A stretch of 64,000 nt of DNA, taken from NCBI GenBank assembly GCA_052379845.1, contig JBQTCF010000002.1. One strand, 5' to 3'. This DNA is from Roseinatronobacter sp052379845 (GTDB taxonomy: Bacteria > Pseudomonadota > Alphaproteobacteria > Rhodobacterales > Rhodobacteraceae). This document shows, one piece after another, positions 32,034 through 41,440 of this stretch. The notes beneath the pieces were generated by a model, which was given only the letters and a program-made list of their open reading frames with translations, searched no databases and was not told the origin of the DNA. Made by a program: the position numbers and the translations under genes. Every line of letters starts with the position of its first letter. The stretch's first letter is position 1.

Positions 32034-34405
32034 GCCAGCCCTGCATCTGCCAGCATGCGCGCGGCTTCTTCATCCAGCAAGCGTTCATGGCCCAACCCGC
32101 GAATGGGCACGCGCCCCGCTTCCAGCATCAACGGCGCGGCAAGGGGCGTCACGCGGGCGCATGTGGTGTGCACAATTTGCGGGCGGTCGCGCAGCATCTG
32201 CTCAATTCGCCCGAAATCCACCAGCCCATGGGCGGCCTGATCGCGGGTAATGCGCAACAGCAGATGGTCGGGGTCGTATTTGCGCAAGGTGTCATACAGG
32301 ATATCGCTGGAAAATGTGGCCTGCTTTCCGGTTTTGCGCTTGCCGGGCAAATTGCGCTGGATCAGCCCCGCGATGGTGGCCACCGCGCGGAAGCTGCGCT
32401 TCATCACGGCATTTTCGGCCAGCCAGTCGTCCAGCCCGTCGCGCAACCCATTCGGGTTCAGCAAGGGGGCGGGGTCTGTCACCGCGTCCAGCGACCAGAC
32501 CAGAACTGCGTAATCAGTGGCCACGAACCCCAAAGGCCCAAGGCCCGCCGCTTCCATCCGGCGGGTCAGCAACAGGCCCAGTGTTTGATGCGCGTTATAG
32601 CCCGCAAAGCCATACAGGCAGAAATACGCCCGCCCCCCGCGCGAAAAGGTTTCGCAGGTCAGCGTTCCGGGCTGGGGCAGGCGCGATATGTCCGCCTGAA
32701 GCTGCAGCCACTGGGCGGTTGCGCGCGGCAATGCCCCCCATTGCGCCGGATCGCCAATCAAGGCCAGAACGCGGTCACTCAGCAGGGTGGATGTGGACAT
32801 TTTCAACCCGCCGAATACCGCAATCTTGGGCTGGCGGGCGGGTTGCGGGGTCACTTCAACCACCATATCGCGCAGCGTGTCATAGCGCACTGTTTGCCCG
32901 CCGATCAAAAACGTATCACCCGGCGTCAGGGTCGCGGCAAAACTCTCGTCCACCTCGCCCAGTGGGGCGCCACCGCGCCCCTTGCGGCGCACTTTCAGCG
33001 TCTCGGGCGTGGTGATGGTGCCTATGTTCATGCGAATGTCGCGTGCCGTGCGCGGGTCACGCAACTGCCACAGCCCGCCGCGCAGAACCAGCCTTTGCCA
33101 TCTGTCATAGGCCCGCAAGGCATACCCCCCTGTGGCGCTGAATTCCACGCAGGCATCGAATTCAGCGCGCGTCACAGCCGCATAGGGACCGGCGCGCGTG
33201 ATTTCATGGAACAGGGTTTCTGGACAAAACGGCCCCGCACAGGCCACCAGCAAAATATGCTGGCACAGCACATCAAGCCCGCCTGCGGGGCGGGTGTCCC
33301 CATCAAGCTTGCCATCTTGCACAGCTTGCAGGGCGGCCACGCATTCCAGCACCTCGAACCGGTTTGCGGGCACAATCCGCGCGCGCGACGGGGTGTTATA
33401 CTGGTGGTTTGCCCGCCCGATACGCTGCACCAGCCGTTTGACATTCTTGGGCGCACCCACCTGCAACACCAGATCCACATCGCCCCAGTCAATGCCCAGA
33501 TCCAGGCTGCCGGTGCAGACCATGGCGCGCAATTGCCCTGCGGCCATGGCCGCTTCGGCGCGCGCGCGCACATCACGCGACAGGCTGGAATGATGCAACC
33601 CTATGGGCAGGTTCCGGTCATTGGCATCCCACAGCGCCTGATAGAACAATTCCGCCTGCGCGCGGGTGTTGATGAACACAAGCGTCATGCGCGCGTCTTC
33701 TATCGCGCGCATGACATCGCGCGCGGCATAATGCCCGCCTGCCCCCGACCATGGCGGGGGGGCGGTCACTGGCAGCATGGCAATATCGGGCGCGGGGCCG
33801 GGGTCCGCGTGCAAAACCTGCGCGCCGCCCATGAAGGACGCAAGCGCGGGTGGGTTTTCCACGGTGGCCGACAGCCCCGTGACCGTCAACGCAGGTGCAA
33901 GGCTACGCAACCGCGACATCCCCAGCATAAGCTGATCGCCGCGTTTGGAGTCGGCCAATGCGTGGATTTCGTCAATCACGACACGGCGCAGCGTGCCAAA
34001 CATGCGCGGCGCTTCCGGATAGGACAGCATCAGCGCCAGTGATTCTGGTGTGGTCAGCAAAATATGCGGCGGGTCCACGCGCTGGCGTGCACGGGTGGTG
34101 GCGGTGGTGTCGCCAGTGCGGTCCTCAATGCGGATATCCAGCCCCAGCCCCGCAACGGGCCGCGCCAGATTGCGCGCAATGTCATGGGTCAGCGCCTTCA
34201 GGGGCGATACATACAGCGTGTGCAACCCAGCAAACGGCTGCTGCAAGTCGCACAGGGTGCGCAAGAACCCCGCCAATGTCTTGCCCCCGCCCGTGGGCGC
34301 AATCAGCAATGTGTCACAATCTGCGCCCGACAACGCAATCTGGTGGGGGTGAGGCTGCCAGCCTTGGGCGGCGAACCATTCGTGAACCGGGGGGGGCAAT
34401 GTCAT
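32030..34405 (-). CDS. Ligase-associated DEXH-box helicase (Lhr-core type)
   Basis: A 791-residue superfamily 2 helicase with the Lhr-core architecture. Two RecA-like domains are seen: Walker A IAPTGGGKTLAGF near residue 35, DEIHALADSKRG, motif III TGLSATV, TGSLDLGIDWGDVDLVLQ and the RIGRANHQ motif VI. Winged-helix and Lhr-specific C-terminal regions follow. In the characterised cluster the protein is an ATP-dependent 3'-to-5' translocase and helicase on DNA. It overlaps its neighbours by 4 bases on both sides, indicating a single translationally coupled operon. Confidence 0.92.
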   Translation of the reverse strand: MTLPPPVHEWFAAQGWQPHPHQIALSGADCDTLLIAPTGGGKTLAGFLRTLCDLQQPFAGLHTLYVSPLKALTHDIARNLARPVAGLGLDIRIEDRTGDTTATTRARQRVDPPHILLTTPESLALMLSYPEAPRMFGTLRRVVIDEIHALADSKRGDQLMLGMSRLRSLAPALTVTGLSATVENPPALASFMGGAQVLHADPGPAPDIAMLPVTAPPPWSGAGGHYAARDVMRAIEDARMTLVFINTRAQAELFYQALWDANDRNLPIGLHHSSLSRDVRARAEAAMAAGQLRAMVCTGSLDLGIDWGDVDLVLQVGAPKNVKRLVQRIGRANHQYNTPSRARIVPANRFEVLECVAALQAVQDGKLDGDTRPAGGLDVLCQHILLVACAGPFCPETLFHEITRAGPYAAVTRAEFDACVEFSATGGYALRAYDRWQRLVLRGGLWQLRDPRTARDIRMNIGTITTPETLKVRRKGRGGAPLGEVDESFAATLTPGDTFLIGGQTVRYDTLRDMVVEVTPQPARQPKIAVFGGLKMSTSTLLSDRVLALIGDPAQWGALPRATAQWLQLQADISRLPQPGTLTCETFSRGGRAYFCLYGFAGYNAHQTLGLLLTRRMEAAGLGPLGFVATDYAVLVWSLDAVTDPAPLLNPNGLRDGLDDWLAENAVMKRSFRAVATIAGLIQRNLPGKRKTGKQATFSSDILYDTLRKYDPDHLLLRITRDQAAHGLVDFGRIEQMLRDRPQIVHTTCARVTPLAAPLMLEAGRVPIRGLGHERLLDEEAARMLADAGLA

Positions 34406-35970
34406 TTTGGCAGAAGGTCCTGCAGGGTTTCAAGCGTGTCCGCCTGTTCGGCGGGTTTGTCGTCACGAATGCGGCTGATCCGTGGAAAGCGCATGGCCAC
34501 GCCAGATTTGTGGCGTGGGGACCGGTTCAACCCCTCAAACGCAACTTCGACCACCTTCAGCGGTTTGACGGCGCGCACAGGGCCGAAACGGTCAGTGGTG
34601 TTATCACGCACGAAGCGGTCCAGCGCCTTCAGTTCCGCATCTGTAAACCCGAAATAGGCCTTGCCCACAGGGACCAGCACAGCCCCGTCCCACACCCCGA
34701 AGGTAAAATCCGAATAATAGCCCGACCGCTTGCCATGCCCGCGTTGGGCATAGAGCAGCACAGCGTCAATGATGAACGGGTCGCGTTTCCATTTGAACCA
34801 ATGCCCTTTTGCGCGCCCCGCAACATAGGGGCTGTTGCGGCGTTTGATCATCACCCCCTCAATCACGGCAGCGGGCGGGTCGGCGCGCAGGGCTGCCAGA
34901 TCGTCCCATGTTGTGAAATCCAGCCTTGGCGACAGGTCAATCTGCGCGGGCAGCGCGGGGATGGCCGCGTCCAGCACAGCGCGGCGCGCGTCATAGGGGT
35001 GGTCGCGCATGTCCTGCCCCTGCCAGATCAGCACATCATAGACGCGCAATCCGGCGGGGTGGCTGCGCAACATGGCGGCGCTGACGGTCTTGCGGTTCAG
35101 GCGTTGTTGCAATTCCCCGAACGGCGCAACCATGTCGCCGCGCCGGACCAGTAGTTCCCCGTCCAGCACGCCGTCAAATTCCAGCAGGGCCAGCACATCA
35201 GGAAAGGCGTTTGATATATCTTCGCCCGTGCGTGAATACAGCCGCCGCGTGCCACGGTCACTGACGGCCTGAACACGAATGCCGTCCCATTTCCATTCCG
35301 CTGCAAAATCCGCCGGGGACTGGGCCGCCATCGACTCGGGGTCCCAGGCGGTTGACAGCATGACGGGGCGAAAAGGCGCGTAGGCGGCAGTTTCAGGCTT
35401 CGCGCCGCCCTGCGCCCATGCGAACAAGTCCAGATAGGGGGGCGTCAGGCCGTGCCATATCTCCTCAACCTCGGTCAGGGGCAGGTTGGCCCATTTGGCG
35501 AATGCCGTGCGCGCCAGCCGCGCCGACACGCCCACCCGCAAGCCCCCTGTCGCCAGTTTCAGGCAGGCATAGCGTTGTGACGGGCCAAGACTGTTCAGCA
35601 GCGCCACAATCACCCCCCCAAGCTGCGCTTTGGGTGTGTCGCGCAATTGCGCAACCACATCCGCCAGCGCGGGGTTCTCAGAACCGTCGACAGGCCAGAT
35701 CAGCGCAATGGTTTCCGCCAGATCGCCCACAAAATCATAGCTATGGGCGAACAGCTCGGCATCAACGCTGCCCGACACCAGCCCGCGCAACAAGGACGGG
35801 CGCACCTGCCGCAAATCCAGATCACCGGTCAGCGCGGCCAGTGCAAGCCCGCGTTCGGGGTCGGGCTGGGTGGCAAACCAGTCGGCCAGCACCCGTTCCT
35901 TGCCCGACCGCTGCGGGGTAAAGGCCAGCTGTTCCAGCAGCCGCGCGAATGCCGCAAGACCGCCTGTCAT
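34402..35970 (-). CDS. ATP-dependent DNA ligase, repair-cluster type
   Basis: A 522-residue ATP-dependent ligase. The nucleotidyl lysine is Lys227 in EWKWDGIRVQ (motif I KxDG). Motif III (LDGELLV), motif IV (IEGVMIKRRNSPY) and motif V (WFKWKRD) are in order, followed by an OB fold and, at the N-terminus, about 200 residues of DNA-binding helices. The protein seals nicks after adenylation. Such ligases are distinct from the NAD-dependent LigA and are linked to repair. It lies between the exonuclease and helicase genes with 4-base overlaps. Confidence 0.93.
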   Translation of the reverse strand: MTGGLAAFARLLEQLAFTPQRSGKERVLADWFATQPDPERGLALAALTGDLDLRQVRPSLLRGLVSGSVDAELFAHSYDFVGDLAETIALIWPVDGSENPALADVVAQLRDTPKAQLGGVIVALLNSLGPSQRYACLKLATGGLRVGVSARLARTAFAKWANLPLTEVEEIWHGLTPPYLDLFAWAQGGAKPETAAYAPFRPVMLSTAWDPESMAAQSPADFAAEWKWDGIRVQAVSDRGTRRLYSRTGEDISNAFPDVLALLEFDGVLDGELLVRRGDMVAPFGELQQRLNRKTVSAAMLRSHPAGLRVYDVLIWQGQDMRDHPYDARRAVLDAAIPALPAQIDLSPRLDFTTWDDLAALRADPPAAVIEGVMIKRRNSPYVAGRAKGHWFKWKRDPFIIDAVLLYAQRGHGKRSGYYSDFTFGVWDGAVLVPVGKAYFGFTDAELKALDRFVRDNTTDRFGPVRAVKPLKVVEVAFEGLNRSPRHKSGVAMRFPRISRIRDDKPAEQADTLETLQDLLPK

Positions 35971-36965
35971 TCTGCCTCGTCCTCATACCCGATCAGGCGC
36001 AGGGGGTGGGCCGCGCGCCCGTTCAGGCTGCACCAGCGCATGACCGCATCTTCGCGCCCATGGGTGACCCAGACCTGCGCGGGGTCCAGTTCGGTGATGG
36101 TGCGCGTCAGGTCGGGCCAGTCCACATGATCGGATATGACCAGCGGCAGTTCAACACCGCGCTGGCGGGCGCGGGCGCGCACCTGCATCCAGCCCGATGC
36201 AAAGCAGATCACCGGATCGGGGAAACGCTGCGCCCATGTGGCCGCAAACGCCGATGGCGGCGCCAGCACAATTGCACCCGCGAAATCCGGCTTGCGCCCA
36301 CGTTCAAGGGTGGCAGGGCGCAAGTCGCCCAGCGCGACGCCCTGTTCGATGTGATAGTCGCACAGTTTTTGCAACGCACCGTGAATATGGATTGGCCCGT
36401 CATAGCCTGCCTGCCGCAACAGCATGATAATACGCTGCGCCTTGCCCAGCGCATAGGCCCCGATCAGATGCGCGCGGTCTGGCTGCGCGCGCACAGAGGC
36501 CAGCAATTTGGCAATTTCACCCAGCGGGTCAGGGTGGCGGAACACTGGCAGGCCGAATGTCGCTTCCGTTACGAAAATATCGCAGGGCACGGGTTCAAAC
36601 GGGGCACAGGCGGCGTTGGGCACGCGGCTGTAGTCACCCGACACCACAATACGCCCCTGCGCCCCCGTGACCGCAATTTGCGCTGATCCCAGCACATGAC
36701 CCGCGGGGTGGAAGCTGACCGTCACATCGCCAATGCGCAAAGGCCCGTCATAGGGTTGGCGGTTTGGGGTAAATTCCGCGCCATAGCGCAGCGCCATGAT
36801 GTCCAGCGTCTGGGCCGTGGCCATCACCGCGCCATGCCCTGCGCGGGCGTGGTCTGCATGGCCATGGGTGACAAGCGCACGCGCGACAGGGCGCACAGGG
36901 TCAATGAAGAACCCGCCCGCCGGACAGAACAACCCTTCAGGTCTTGGAACCAGAATAGGGTCCAT
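35967..36965 (-). CDS. Ligase-associated DNA exonuclease, metallo-beta-lactamase fold
   Basis: A 332-residue MBL/beta-CASP-type nuclease, the first gene of the repair operon. THGHADHARAGHG (about residues 34-46) is the HxHxDH zinc motif; HPAGHVLGSAQI and VVSGDYSR give the next metal ligands and the C-terminal VISDHVDWPDL the last histidine region. The frame is open to 37022, but the ATG at 36965 after a G-rich ribosome-binding site matches the family start MDPILVPRPEGL. Homologues are SNM1/Pso2-like DNA exonucleases. It overlaps the ligase start by 4 bases. Confidence 0.9.
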   Translation of the reverse strand: MDPILVPRPEGLFCPAGGFFIDPVRPVARALVTHGHADHARAGHGAVMATAQTLDIMALRYGAEFTPNRQPYDGPLRIGDVTVSFHPAGHVLGSAQIAVTGAQGRIVVSGDYSRVPNAACAPFEPVPCDIFVTEATFGLPVFRHPDPLGEIAKLLASVRAQPDRAHLIGAYALGKAQRIIMLLRQAGYDGPIHIHGALQKLCDYHIEQGVALGDLRPATLERGRKPDFAGAIVLAPPSAFAATWAQRFPDPVICFASGWMQVRARARQRGVELPLVISDHVDWPDLTRTITELDPAQVWVTHGREDAVMRWCSLNGRAAHPLRLIGYEDEAE

Positions 36966-37054
36966 TCCCCCCCCTGCATCGCCTGACAGGGACCGCCCCC
37001 GCCACGTTCCAAGGTGTGGCAAAGGCGCGAGAAATCAAGAAGCTGTCGGGTCTG

Positions 37055-37954
37055 CTATTGCACAACCTTGGCCGCATCGCGCGCCAGCGCTTCGCGCGTG
37101 GCATTGCGCCGATACCACAGCGTGACAGCAGTGGAGCTTAGCACAATGAACAGCGAATACAGCACCGGAATAAGCAACACTGCCTGTTGTTGCGCCGCCG
37201 TGAAGCTTAGCGTAATGACAAGCACCGCCAACGGCCCGTTCTGAATGCCCGTTTCCAGACTGATGGTCCGCGCGCGGTTGGTGTCCTGCCCCAACCCCCG
37301 CGCGACCCAATAGCCGAACAACATACCAATCAGCCCAATCCCGATCGTTGCGGCATAAATCGGGGCGGGCGTGTCCAGCAGCAACTGGTAATTGCGCGGC
37401 ACCCAGCTGATGATCAGGAACAGGATGACCACCACCCCCATGAAGGACCCGATCAGTTCCACTGTCGCGCCCACATTCGGGTTCATCCGCCGCAGCACCA
37501 TTCCCAACATTGTGGGCACCAGCAATACGGCCAGAATTTGCGCTACATTGCCCGGCGGGATGACATAATCCGCCCCCACCCCCGCAAGCCCGCCATAAAA
37601 CGACAACAGGACCGGCACCATAACCACCGCCGCAAGCGTGGATACTGTGGTCATCATGATGGACAGCGCCAGAACACCCTTGCTGAAATAGGCGAAAATG
37701 TTGGATGTGGTGCCGCCGGGCATGCAGGCAATCAGCAACAGCCCCACAACCAGCGCGGGCGGCAGGCCCAGAGCCACCGCCAGCAAGAACCCCAGAAACG
37801 GCATGACAGCAAACTGACTAAGCAGGCCCACCATAATGCCCTTGGGCTTGCGAAAGGCAATCAGGAAGTCGCGCGGCGTCATGCTGGCCCCCATGCCCAA
37901 CATGATGACCATCATCATGATCCCCAGTAATGTGGTTTCCAGTTCTGTCAGCAT
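37055..37954 (-). CDS. Bile acid:sodium symporter (BASS) family transporter
   Basis: A 299-residue polytopic membrane protein with about nine or ten hydrophobic segments. The conserved LIACMPGGTTSNIFAYFSKG stretch (about residues 74-93) and ISLETGIQNGPLAVLVITL are the two discontinuous-helix motifs of the BASS/SBF family. Members carry organic anions with sodium; substrate here is unknown. It starts 4 bases after the fadD stop, so the two are probably co-transcribed, which hints at a carboxylate substrate. Confidence 0.85.
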   Translation of the reverse strand: MLTELETTLLGIMMMVIMLGMGASMTPRDFLIAFRKPKGIMVGLLSQFAVMPFLGFLLAVALGLPPALVVGLLLIACMPGGTTSNIFAYFSKGVLALSIMMTTVSTLAAVVMVPVLLSFYGGLAGVGADYVIPPGNVAQILAVLLVPTMLGMVLRRMNPNVGATVELIGSFMGVVVILFLIISWVPRNYQLLLDTPAPIYAATIGIGLIGMLFGYWVARGLGQDTNRARTISLETGIQNGPLAVLVITLSFTAAQQQAVLLIPVLYSLFIVLSSTAVTLWYRRNATREALARDAAKVVQ

Positions 37955-37958
37955 GGTA

Positions 37959-39692
37959 TCAGACCTTTCCCGCGAATTCGGCGCGCATTTCAGCCTTCAG
38001 GTCCTTGCGCAGGATCTTCCCGATAGGGGATTTCGGCAGCTCATCGCGGATGATCACGCTTTTGGGCACCTTGTAAGCCGCCAGATATTTGCGGCAATGT
38101 GCAATCACATCCTGCTTGGTCAGGTCATCGGGCTGGTCAGGGTTGCGCACGACATAGGCGCGCACCGCTTCGCCCGATTTCACGTCCGGCACGCCTATAA
38201 CGGCTGCTTCCAGCACTGTGGGCAACTTGGCCAGACAATCCTCAACCTCGTTGGGGTAGACATTGAAGCCGGACACCAGAACCATGTCCTTCTTGCGGTC
38301 TACAATGCGCAAATAGCCGTCTGCATCCATTGTGGCCACGTCCCCTGTAAACAGCCAGCCGTTTTGCAAGGTTTTGGCCGTATCTTCGGGGCGGTTCCAA
38401 TAGCCCAGCATGACCTGCGGCCCCTTGACCAGCAATTCGCCGGGTTGTCCGTCATCCACAGGGTCGGCATTGTCATCGACCAGCGCAATTTCCGTTCCCG
38501 GCACCGGCACCCCGATGGACCCGGCGCGCATGGGTTGCTCCAGCGGGTTGAACGTCACCAAAGGCGCGGATTCGGTCAGCCCGTACCCTTCGGCCACGCG
38601 GGTGCCGGTGATCCGTTGCCAACGCTCGGCCACCGCACCATGAAGCGCCGTGCCGCCCGCAATGGCGGCGGTCAGGGTTTTAGGCGGATAGGCCGCGAAC
38701 CATTCTTCATTCATCAGCCCGTTGAACAGGGTGTTCACGCCGGTAATCCATGTCACTGGGTAATTTTCCAACGCCCGCTGGATATTTTGCACAGGGCGCG
38801 GGGACGGCACCAGAATATTGCGTGCGCCAAGCCCGAAAAACGTCATTAAATTGGCCGTAAACGCAAAGATGTGGTAGACAGGCAGCGCCGTCAGCACGCA
38901 ATCATCACCGGTCATATGATGCGACCCCATGGCACGCACCTGTTCCAGATTGGCCAGAATGTTGCCATGGCTAAGCATCGCGCCCTTGGCGACACCAGTT
39001 GTGCCCCCTGTATATTGCAGCAGTGCCAGATCATGGGGTTTCAACTGGTCCCAATCCGTGACCCTGGGCTGTTTGCGCCCCCGTCGCAATGCCTCGCGGA
39101 TCCGCAAAACCGGCACTGTCAGCTTGGGCACCGGCGGCAAGCTGCGTGTCCAGACCTTCTGGACACCACGAATTATGAATTCCGGAATGCGCGGGAAAAA
39201 TTCGGGCACGCCCGCCAGAACAACATGGCGAATGCCGGTCTGCGGAATCACTTCGGGCAGTTTGTCGGTGAACATGTCGCTGATCACCAACACCTCGACA
39301 CCGGCATCATTGAACTGATGCGTCATCTCAGACGCGGTATACAGCGGGTTTGTGTTCACCAGAACGCAACCCGCCTTGAACGCACCAAATGCCGCCACCG
39401 GATAGGCCAGCCCATTGGGCAGTTGCACAGCCACCCGCGCGCCCCGTTTCAGCCCGCATTCATGGCGCAGGAAGCTGGCAAAGTCATCGGACAGCGCGCC
39501 AACCTGCGCGAATGTGTGGGTGCCGCTCATGCCGTTGGGCACAACGCAGGTAAAGGCTTTCTTCCTTGCGAAGGTCGTGCAGGCATCCTGCACCAGTTCA
39601 GCCAGACTGGCATAGGGCGACGGGGCAAGCGTGGGCGATATGTCAGTGCCATACGCCGCCAGCCAAGGACGGTCAGCTGCGGTTTTGTTCAA
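37959..39692 (-). CDS. fadD: Long-chain fatty acid--CoA ligase
   Basis: A 577-residue acyl-CoA synthetase of the adenylate-forming superfamily that activates fatty acids with ATP and CoA for beta-oxidation. The AMP-binding P-loop YTGGTTGVAKGAML, the EGYGLTES motif and the fatty-acyl signature DGWLFTGDVATMD-like stretch (NGWLFTGDVATMDADGYL) are complete, and the C-terminal PKSPIGKILRKDLK carries the catalytic lysine. The start is taken as TTG at 39692 because GGGAGGA lies 5 bases upstream; the in-frame ATG at 39740 has AGGA directly against it and adds 16 residues. Confidence 0.92.
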   Translation of the reverse strand: MNKTAADRPWLAAYGTDISPTLAPSPYASLAELVQDACTTFARKKAFTCVVPNGMSGTHTFAQVGALSDDFASFLRHECGLKRGARVAVQLPNGLAYPVAAFGAFKAGCVLVNTNPLYTASEMTHQFNDAGVEVLVISDMFTDKLPEVIPQTGIRHVVLAGVPEFFPRIPEFIIRGVQKVWTRSLPPVPKLTVPVLRIREALRRGRKQPRVTDWDQLKPHDLALLQYTGGTTGVAKGAMLSHGNILANLEQVRAMGSHHMTGDDCVLTALPVYHIFAFTANLMTFFGLGARNILVPSPRPVQNIQRALENYPVTWITGVNTLFNGLMNEEWFAAYPPKTLTAAIAGGTALHGAVAERWQRITGTRVAEGYGLTESAPLVTFNPLEQPMRAGSIGVPVPGTEIALVDDNADPVDDGQPGELLVKGPQVMLGYWNRPEDTAKTLQNGWLFTGDVATMDADGYLRIVDRKKDMVLVSGFNVYPNEVEDCLAKLPTVLEAAVIGVPDVKSGEAVRAYVVRNPDQPDDLTKQDVIAHCRKYLAAYKVPKSVIIRDELPKSPIGKILRKDLKAEMRAEFAGKV

Positions 39693-39842
39693 GGTATCCT
39701 CCCTCACCTGTGAAGCGATAACAGGCGTTGCGGCCAGCATTCCTCACTATCAGACAGCAAACAAGCCCTGATGTTCGTTCGACGCTGGGGCAGTTTTGAA
39801 ATAACCTTGCGTCACATTCTACGGGGCCGGGCATAAATGGCG

Positions 39843-40568
39843 CTATTGCGGTGCCGCTTCTGCCATCAGCCGGTCAGAATGCTGTTCGATCACTGATTCC
39901 ATCTGCACCAGAAATTCGCGCGGCGCCAACCCCGCCGGGATGGGGGGCAGGAATTCCACCACCGCCACGCCGGGTTTGCGATACAGGCTGTGTTTTGGCC
40001 AGAACAGGCCCACATTCGTTGCAACCGGCACGCATTCCCCGCGCATCTGGTCATACAGCACGGCGGTTCCCACCTTATAGGGCAGTTTCGCCCCGGGCGC
40101 GACGCGGGTACCTTGCGGATAGATGATCAACTGTCCCGCTTCTTCCTGCCCTGCCGCAACGCGTTTCATCATATCCTTGATCGCAGACCCGCGTTTGCCA
40201 CGGTCAACAGGCACGCAGCCTATGCGCATGGCATACCAGCCCAACAAAGGCGCCCATTTCAATTGTTTCTTCATCACAAAACGCGGGCGCGGCAAGGCCC
40301 CGAATATAAGGATAATATCAAAGAATGACTGATGCTTGGCCGCAACCAGCACTGCACCGTCCGGCACAGTGCCGCGTATTTCCGACCGCAAGCCCGCAAT
40401 CCATGCCGCAGACCAGCGCACATAATGGCAAAAGCTGTGACAAGCCCGCAGTGCCATGTCCCGCCGCACCAGCGCAAGCGGGGCAAACGCAACTGCCAGC
40501 ACCAGCATTGCGACATACATTTGCGCAATAAACACCACAGACCGGACCCATTGGACCGCATAGCGCAT
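39843..40568 (-). CDS. plsC: 1-acyl-sn-glycerol-3-phosphate acyltransferase
   Basis: A 241-residue membrane-bound acyltransferase that makes phosphatidic acid from lysophosphatidic acid. The H(x4)D catalytic pair is His79 and Asp84 in AAKHQSFFDII; IYPQGTRVAPG corresponds to motif III (EGTR variant PQGTR). One or two hydrophobic helices lie near the N-terminus (about 8-33). The ATG at 40568 shares one base with the ftsX stop, so a longer frame up to 40664 is not used. It is the last gene of ftsE-ftsX-plsC. Confidence 0.9.
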   Translation of the reverse strand: MRYAVQWVRSVVFIAQMYVAMLVLAVAFAPLALVRRDMALRACHSFCHYVRWSAAWIAGLRSEIRGTVPDGAVLVAAKHQSFFDIILIFGALPRPRFVMKKQLKWAPLLGWYAMRIGCVPVDRGKRGSAIKDMMKRVAAGQEEAGQLIIYPQGTRVAPGAKLPYKVGTAVLYDQMRGECVPVATNVGLFWPKHSLYRKPGVAVVEFLPPIPAGLAPREFLVQMESVIEQHSDRLMAEAAPQ

Positions 40569-41440
40569 CAGGTAACCCCCTTCAGAACACCCAAGGCCGT
40601 TGCCTTGGCCGCAGCCCAGGCAAGGAGGGCCGTAACCACCGGCAATGACAGTGGCAAAAGCCACCCTAAACCTTGGAACCCCAAGCCCGAAAAGACGCTA
40701 CTGCCGCTGGCAGGATCAGGCAATAGCATCATGGCAACAGCCCCCGCACCGGCCCCCGCAGCTGCGCCGAGCGTGGCGCGCAGCGTCATGCGCCGGACGA
40801 AGGCGCGCGCAATGAAGCGGTCCTGCGCGCCCACCAGCCGCAACACGCGGATAACCTGCGCATTGGATGCAAGCGACGCACTGGACGCCAGCATGACAAT
40901 CGCCGCCATCACCGACCCTATCAACACCAGCGACAGGTTCGCCAACTGGCGCAGCCGCGCCGCGCCTTCAGCCAGCGGCCTGCGCCAGCGCGTGTGATCG
41001 TCATAAACGGCACCCGGCGCTTCGGCAGACAAGCGCAGCCGCAGCCCCTGTCGGTCCGGTCCGTCGGGCGTTTCGGTCACATCTATCAGGCGCGGCAAGG
41101 GCAGCGCATCCAGCGGAAGGTCGGGGCCAAGCCAGGCTTCCAGCAAGCCCGCCTGTTCATTGTCGGTCATTTCGCGCGCGGCCACTATGCCCGGCGTGGT
41201 GCGCAATACTTCCAGCACAAGGGCGGTTTGTTCGGCCATTTCTTCGGGCGGCGCAGAAATGCGCACAGTGGCCGTCTGCAACAAGGCTGCCTGCCAGTTC
41301 TGCGCCAGCCGTGCCGCCGAGACGGACAATGCCAGCGCAAACACCGCCAAAAACGCCATGGCCGCCGCACTTAGCCCGACCAGCCAGACACCGCGCCCGC
41401 TGCGCGGCACAACAAGGCGGGTCACGTCAGTGCGGGTCAT
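40568..41440 (-). CDS. ftsX: Cell division ABC permease FtsX
   Basis: A 290-residue membrane protein with four predicted helices: one near the N-terminus (about residues 20-42) and three in the C-terminal half around LSLVLIGSVMAAIVMLASSA, LGAAAGAGAGAVAMMLL and LPLSLPVVTALLAWAA. Between the first and second lies the periplasmic loop (about 45-165) that in other bacteria activates cell-wall hydrolase regulators. This is the FtsX layout. It overlaps ftsE by 4 bases. The periplasmic partner is unknown. Confidence 0.88.
   Translation of the reverse strand: MTRTDVTRLVVPRSGRGVWLVGLSAAAMAFLAVFALALSVSAARLAQNWQAALLQTATVRISAPPEEMAEQTALVLEVLRTTPGIVAAREMTDNEQAGLLEAWLGPDLPLDALPLPRLIDVTETPDGPDRQGLRLRLSAEAPGAVYDDHTRWRRPLAEGAARLRQLANLSLVLIGSVMAAIVMLASSASLASNAQVIRVLRLVGAQDRFIARAFVRRMTLRATLGAAAGAGAGAVAMMLLPDPASGSSVFSGLGFQGLGWLLPLSLPVVTALLAWAAAKATALGVLKGVT

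Noticed and set aside
32087..34042. A 651-codon open frame antisense to the Lhr-like helicase
   Set aside because: The helicase on the minus strand has all its motifs; the antisense product shows no motif and has the composition of a shadow frame.
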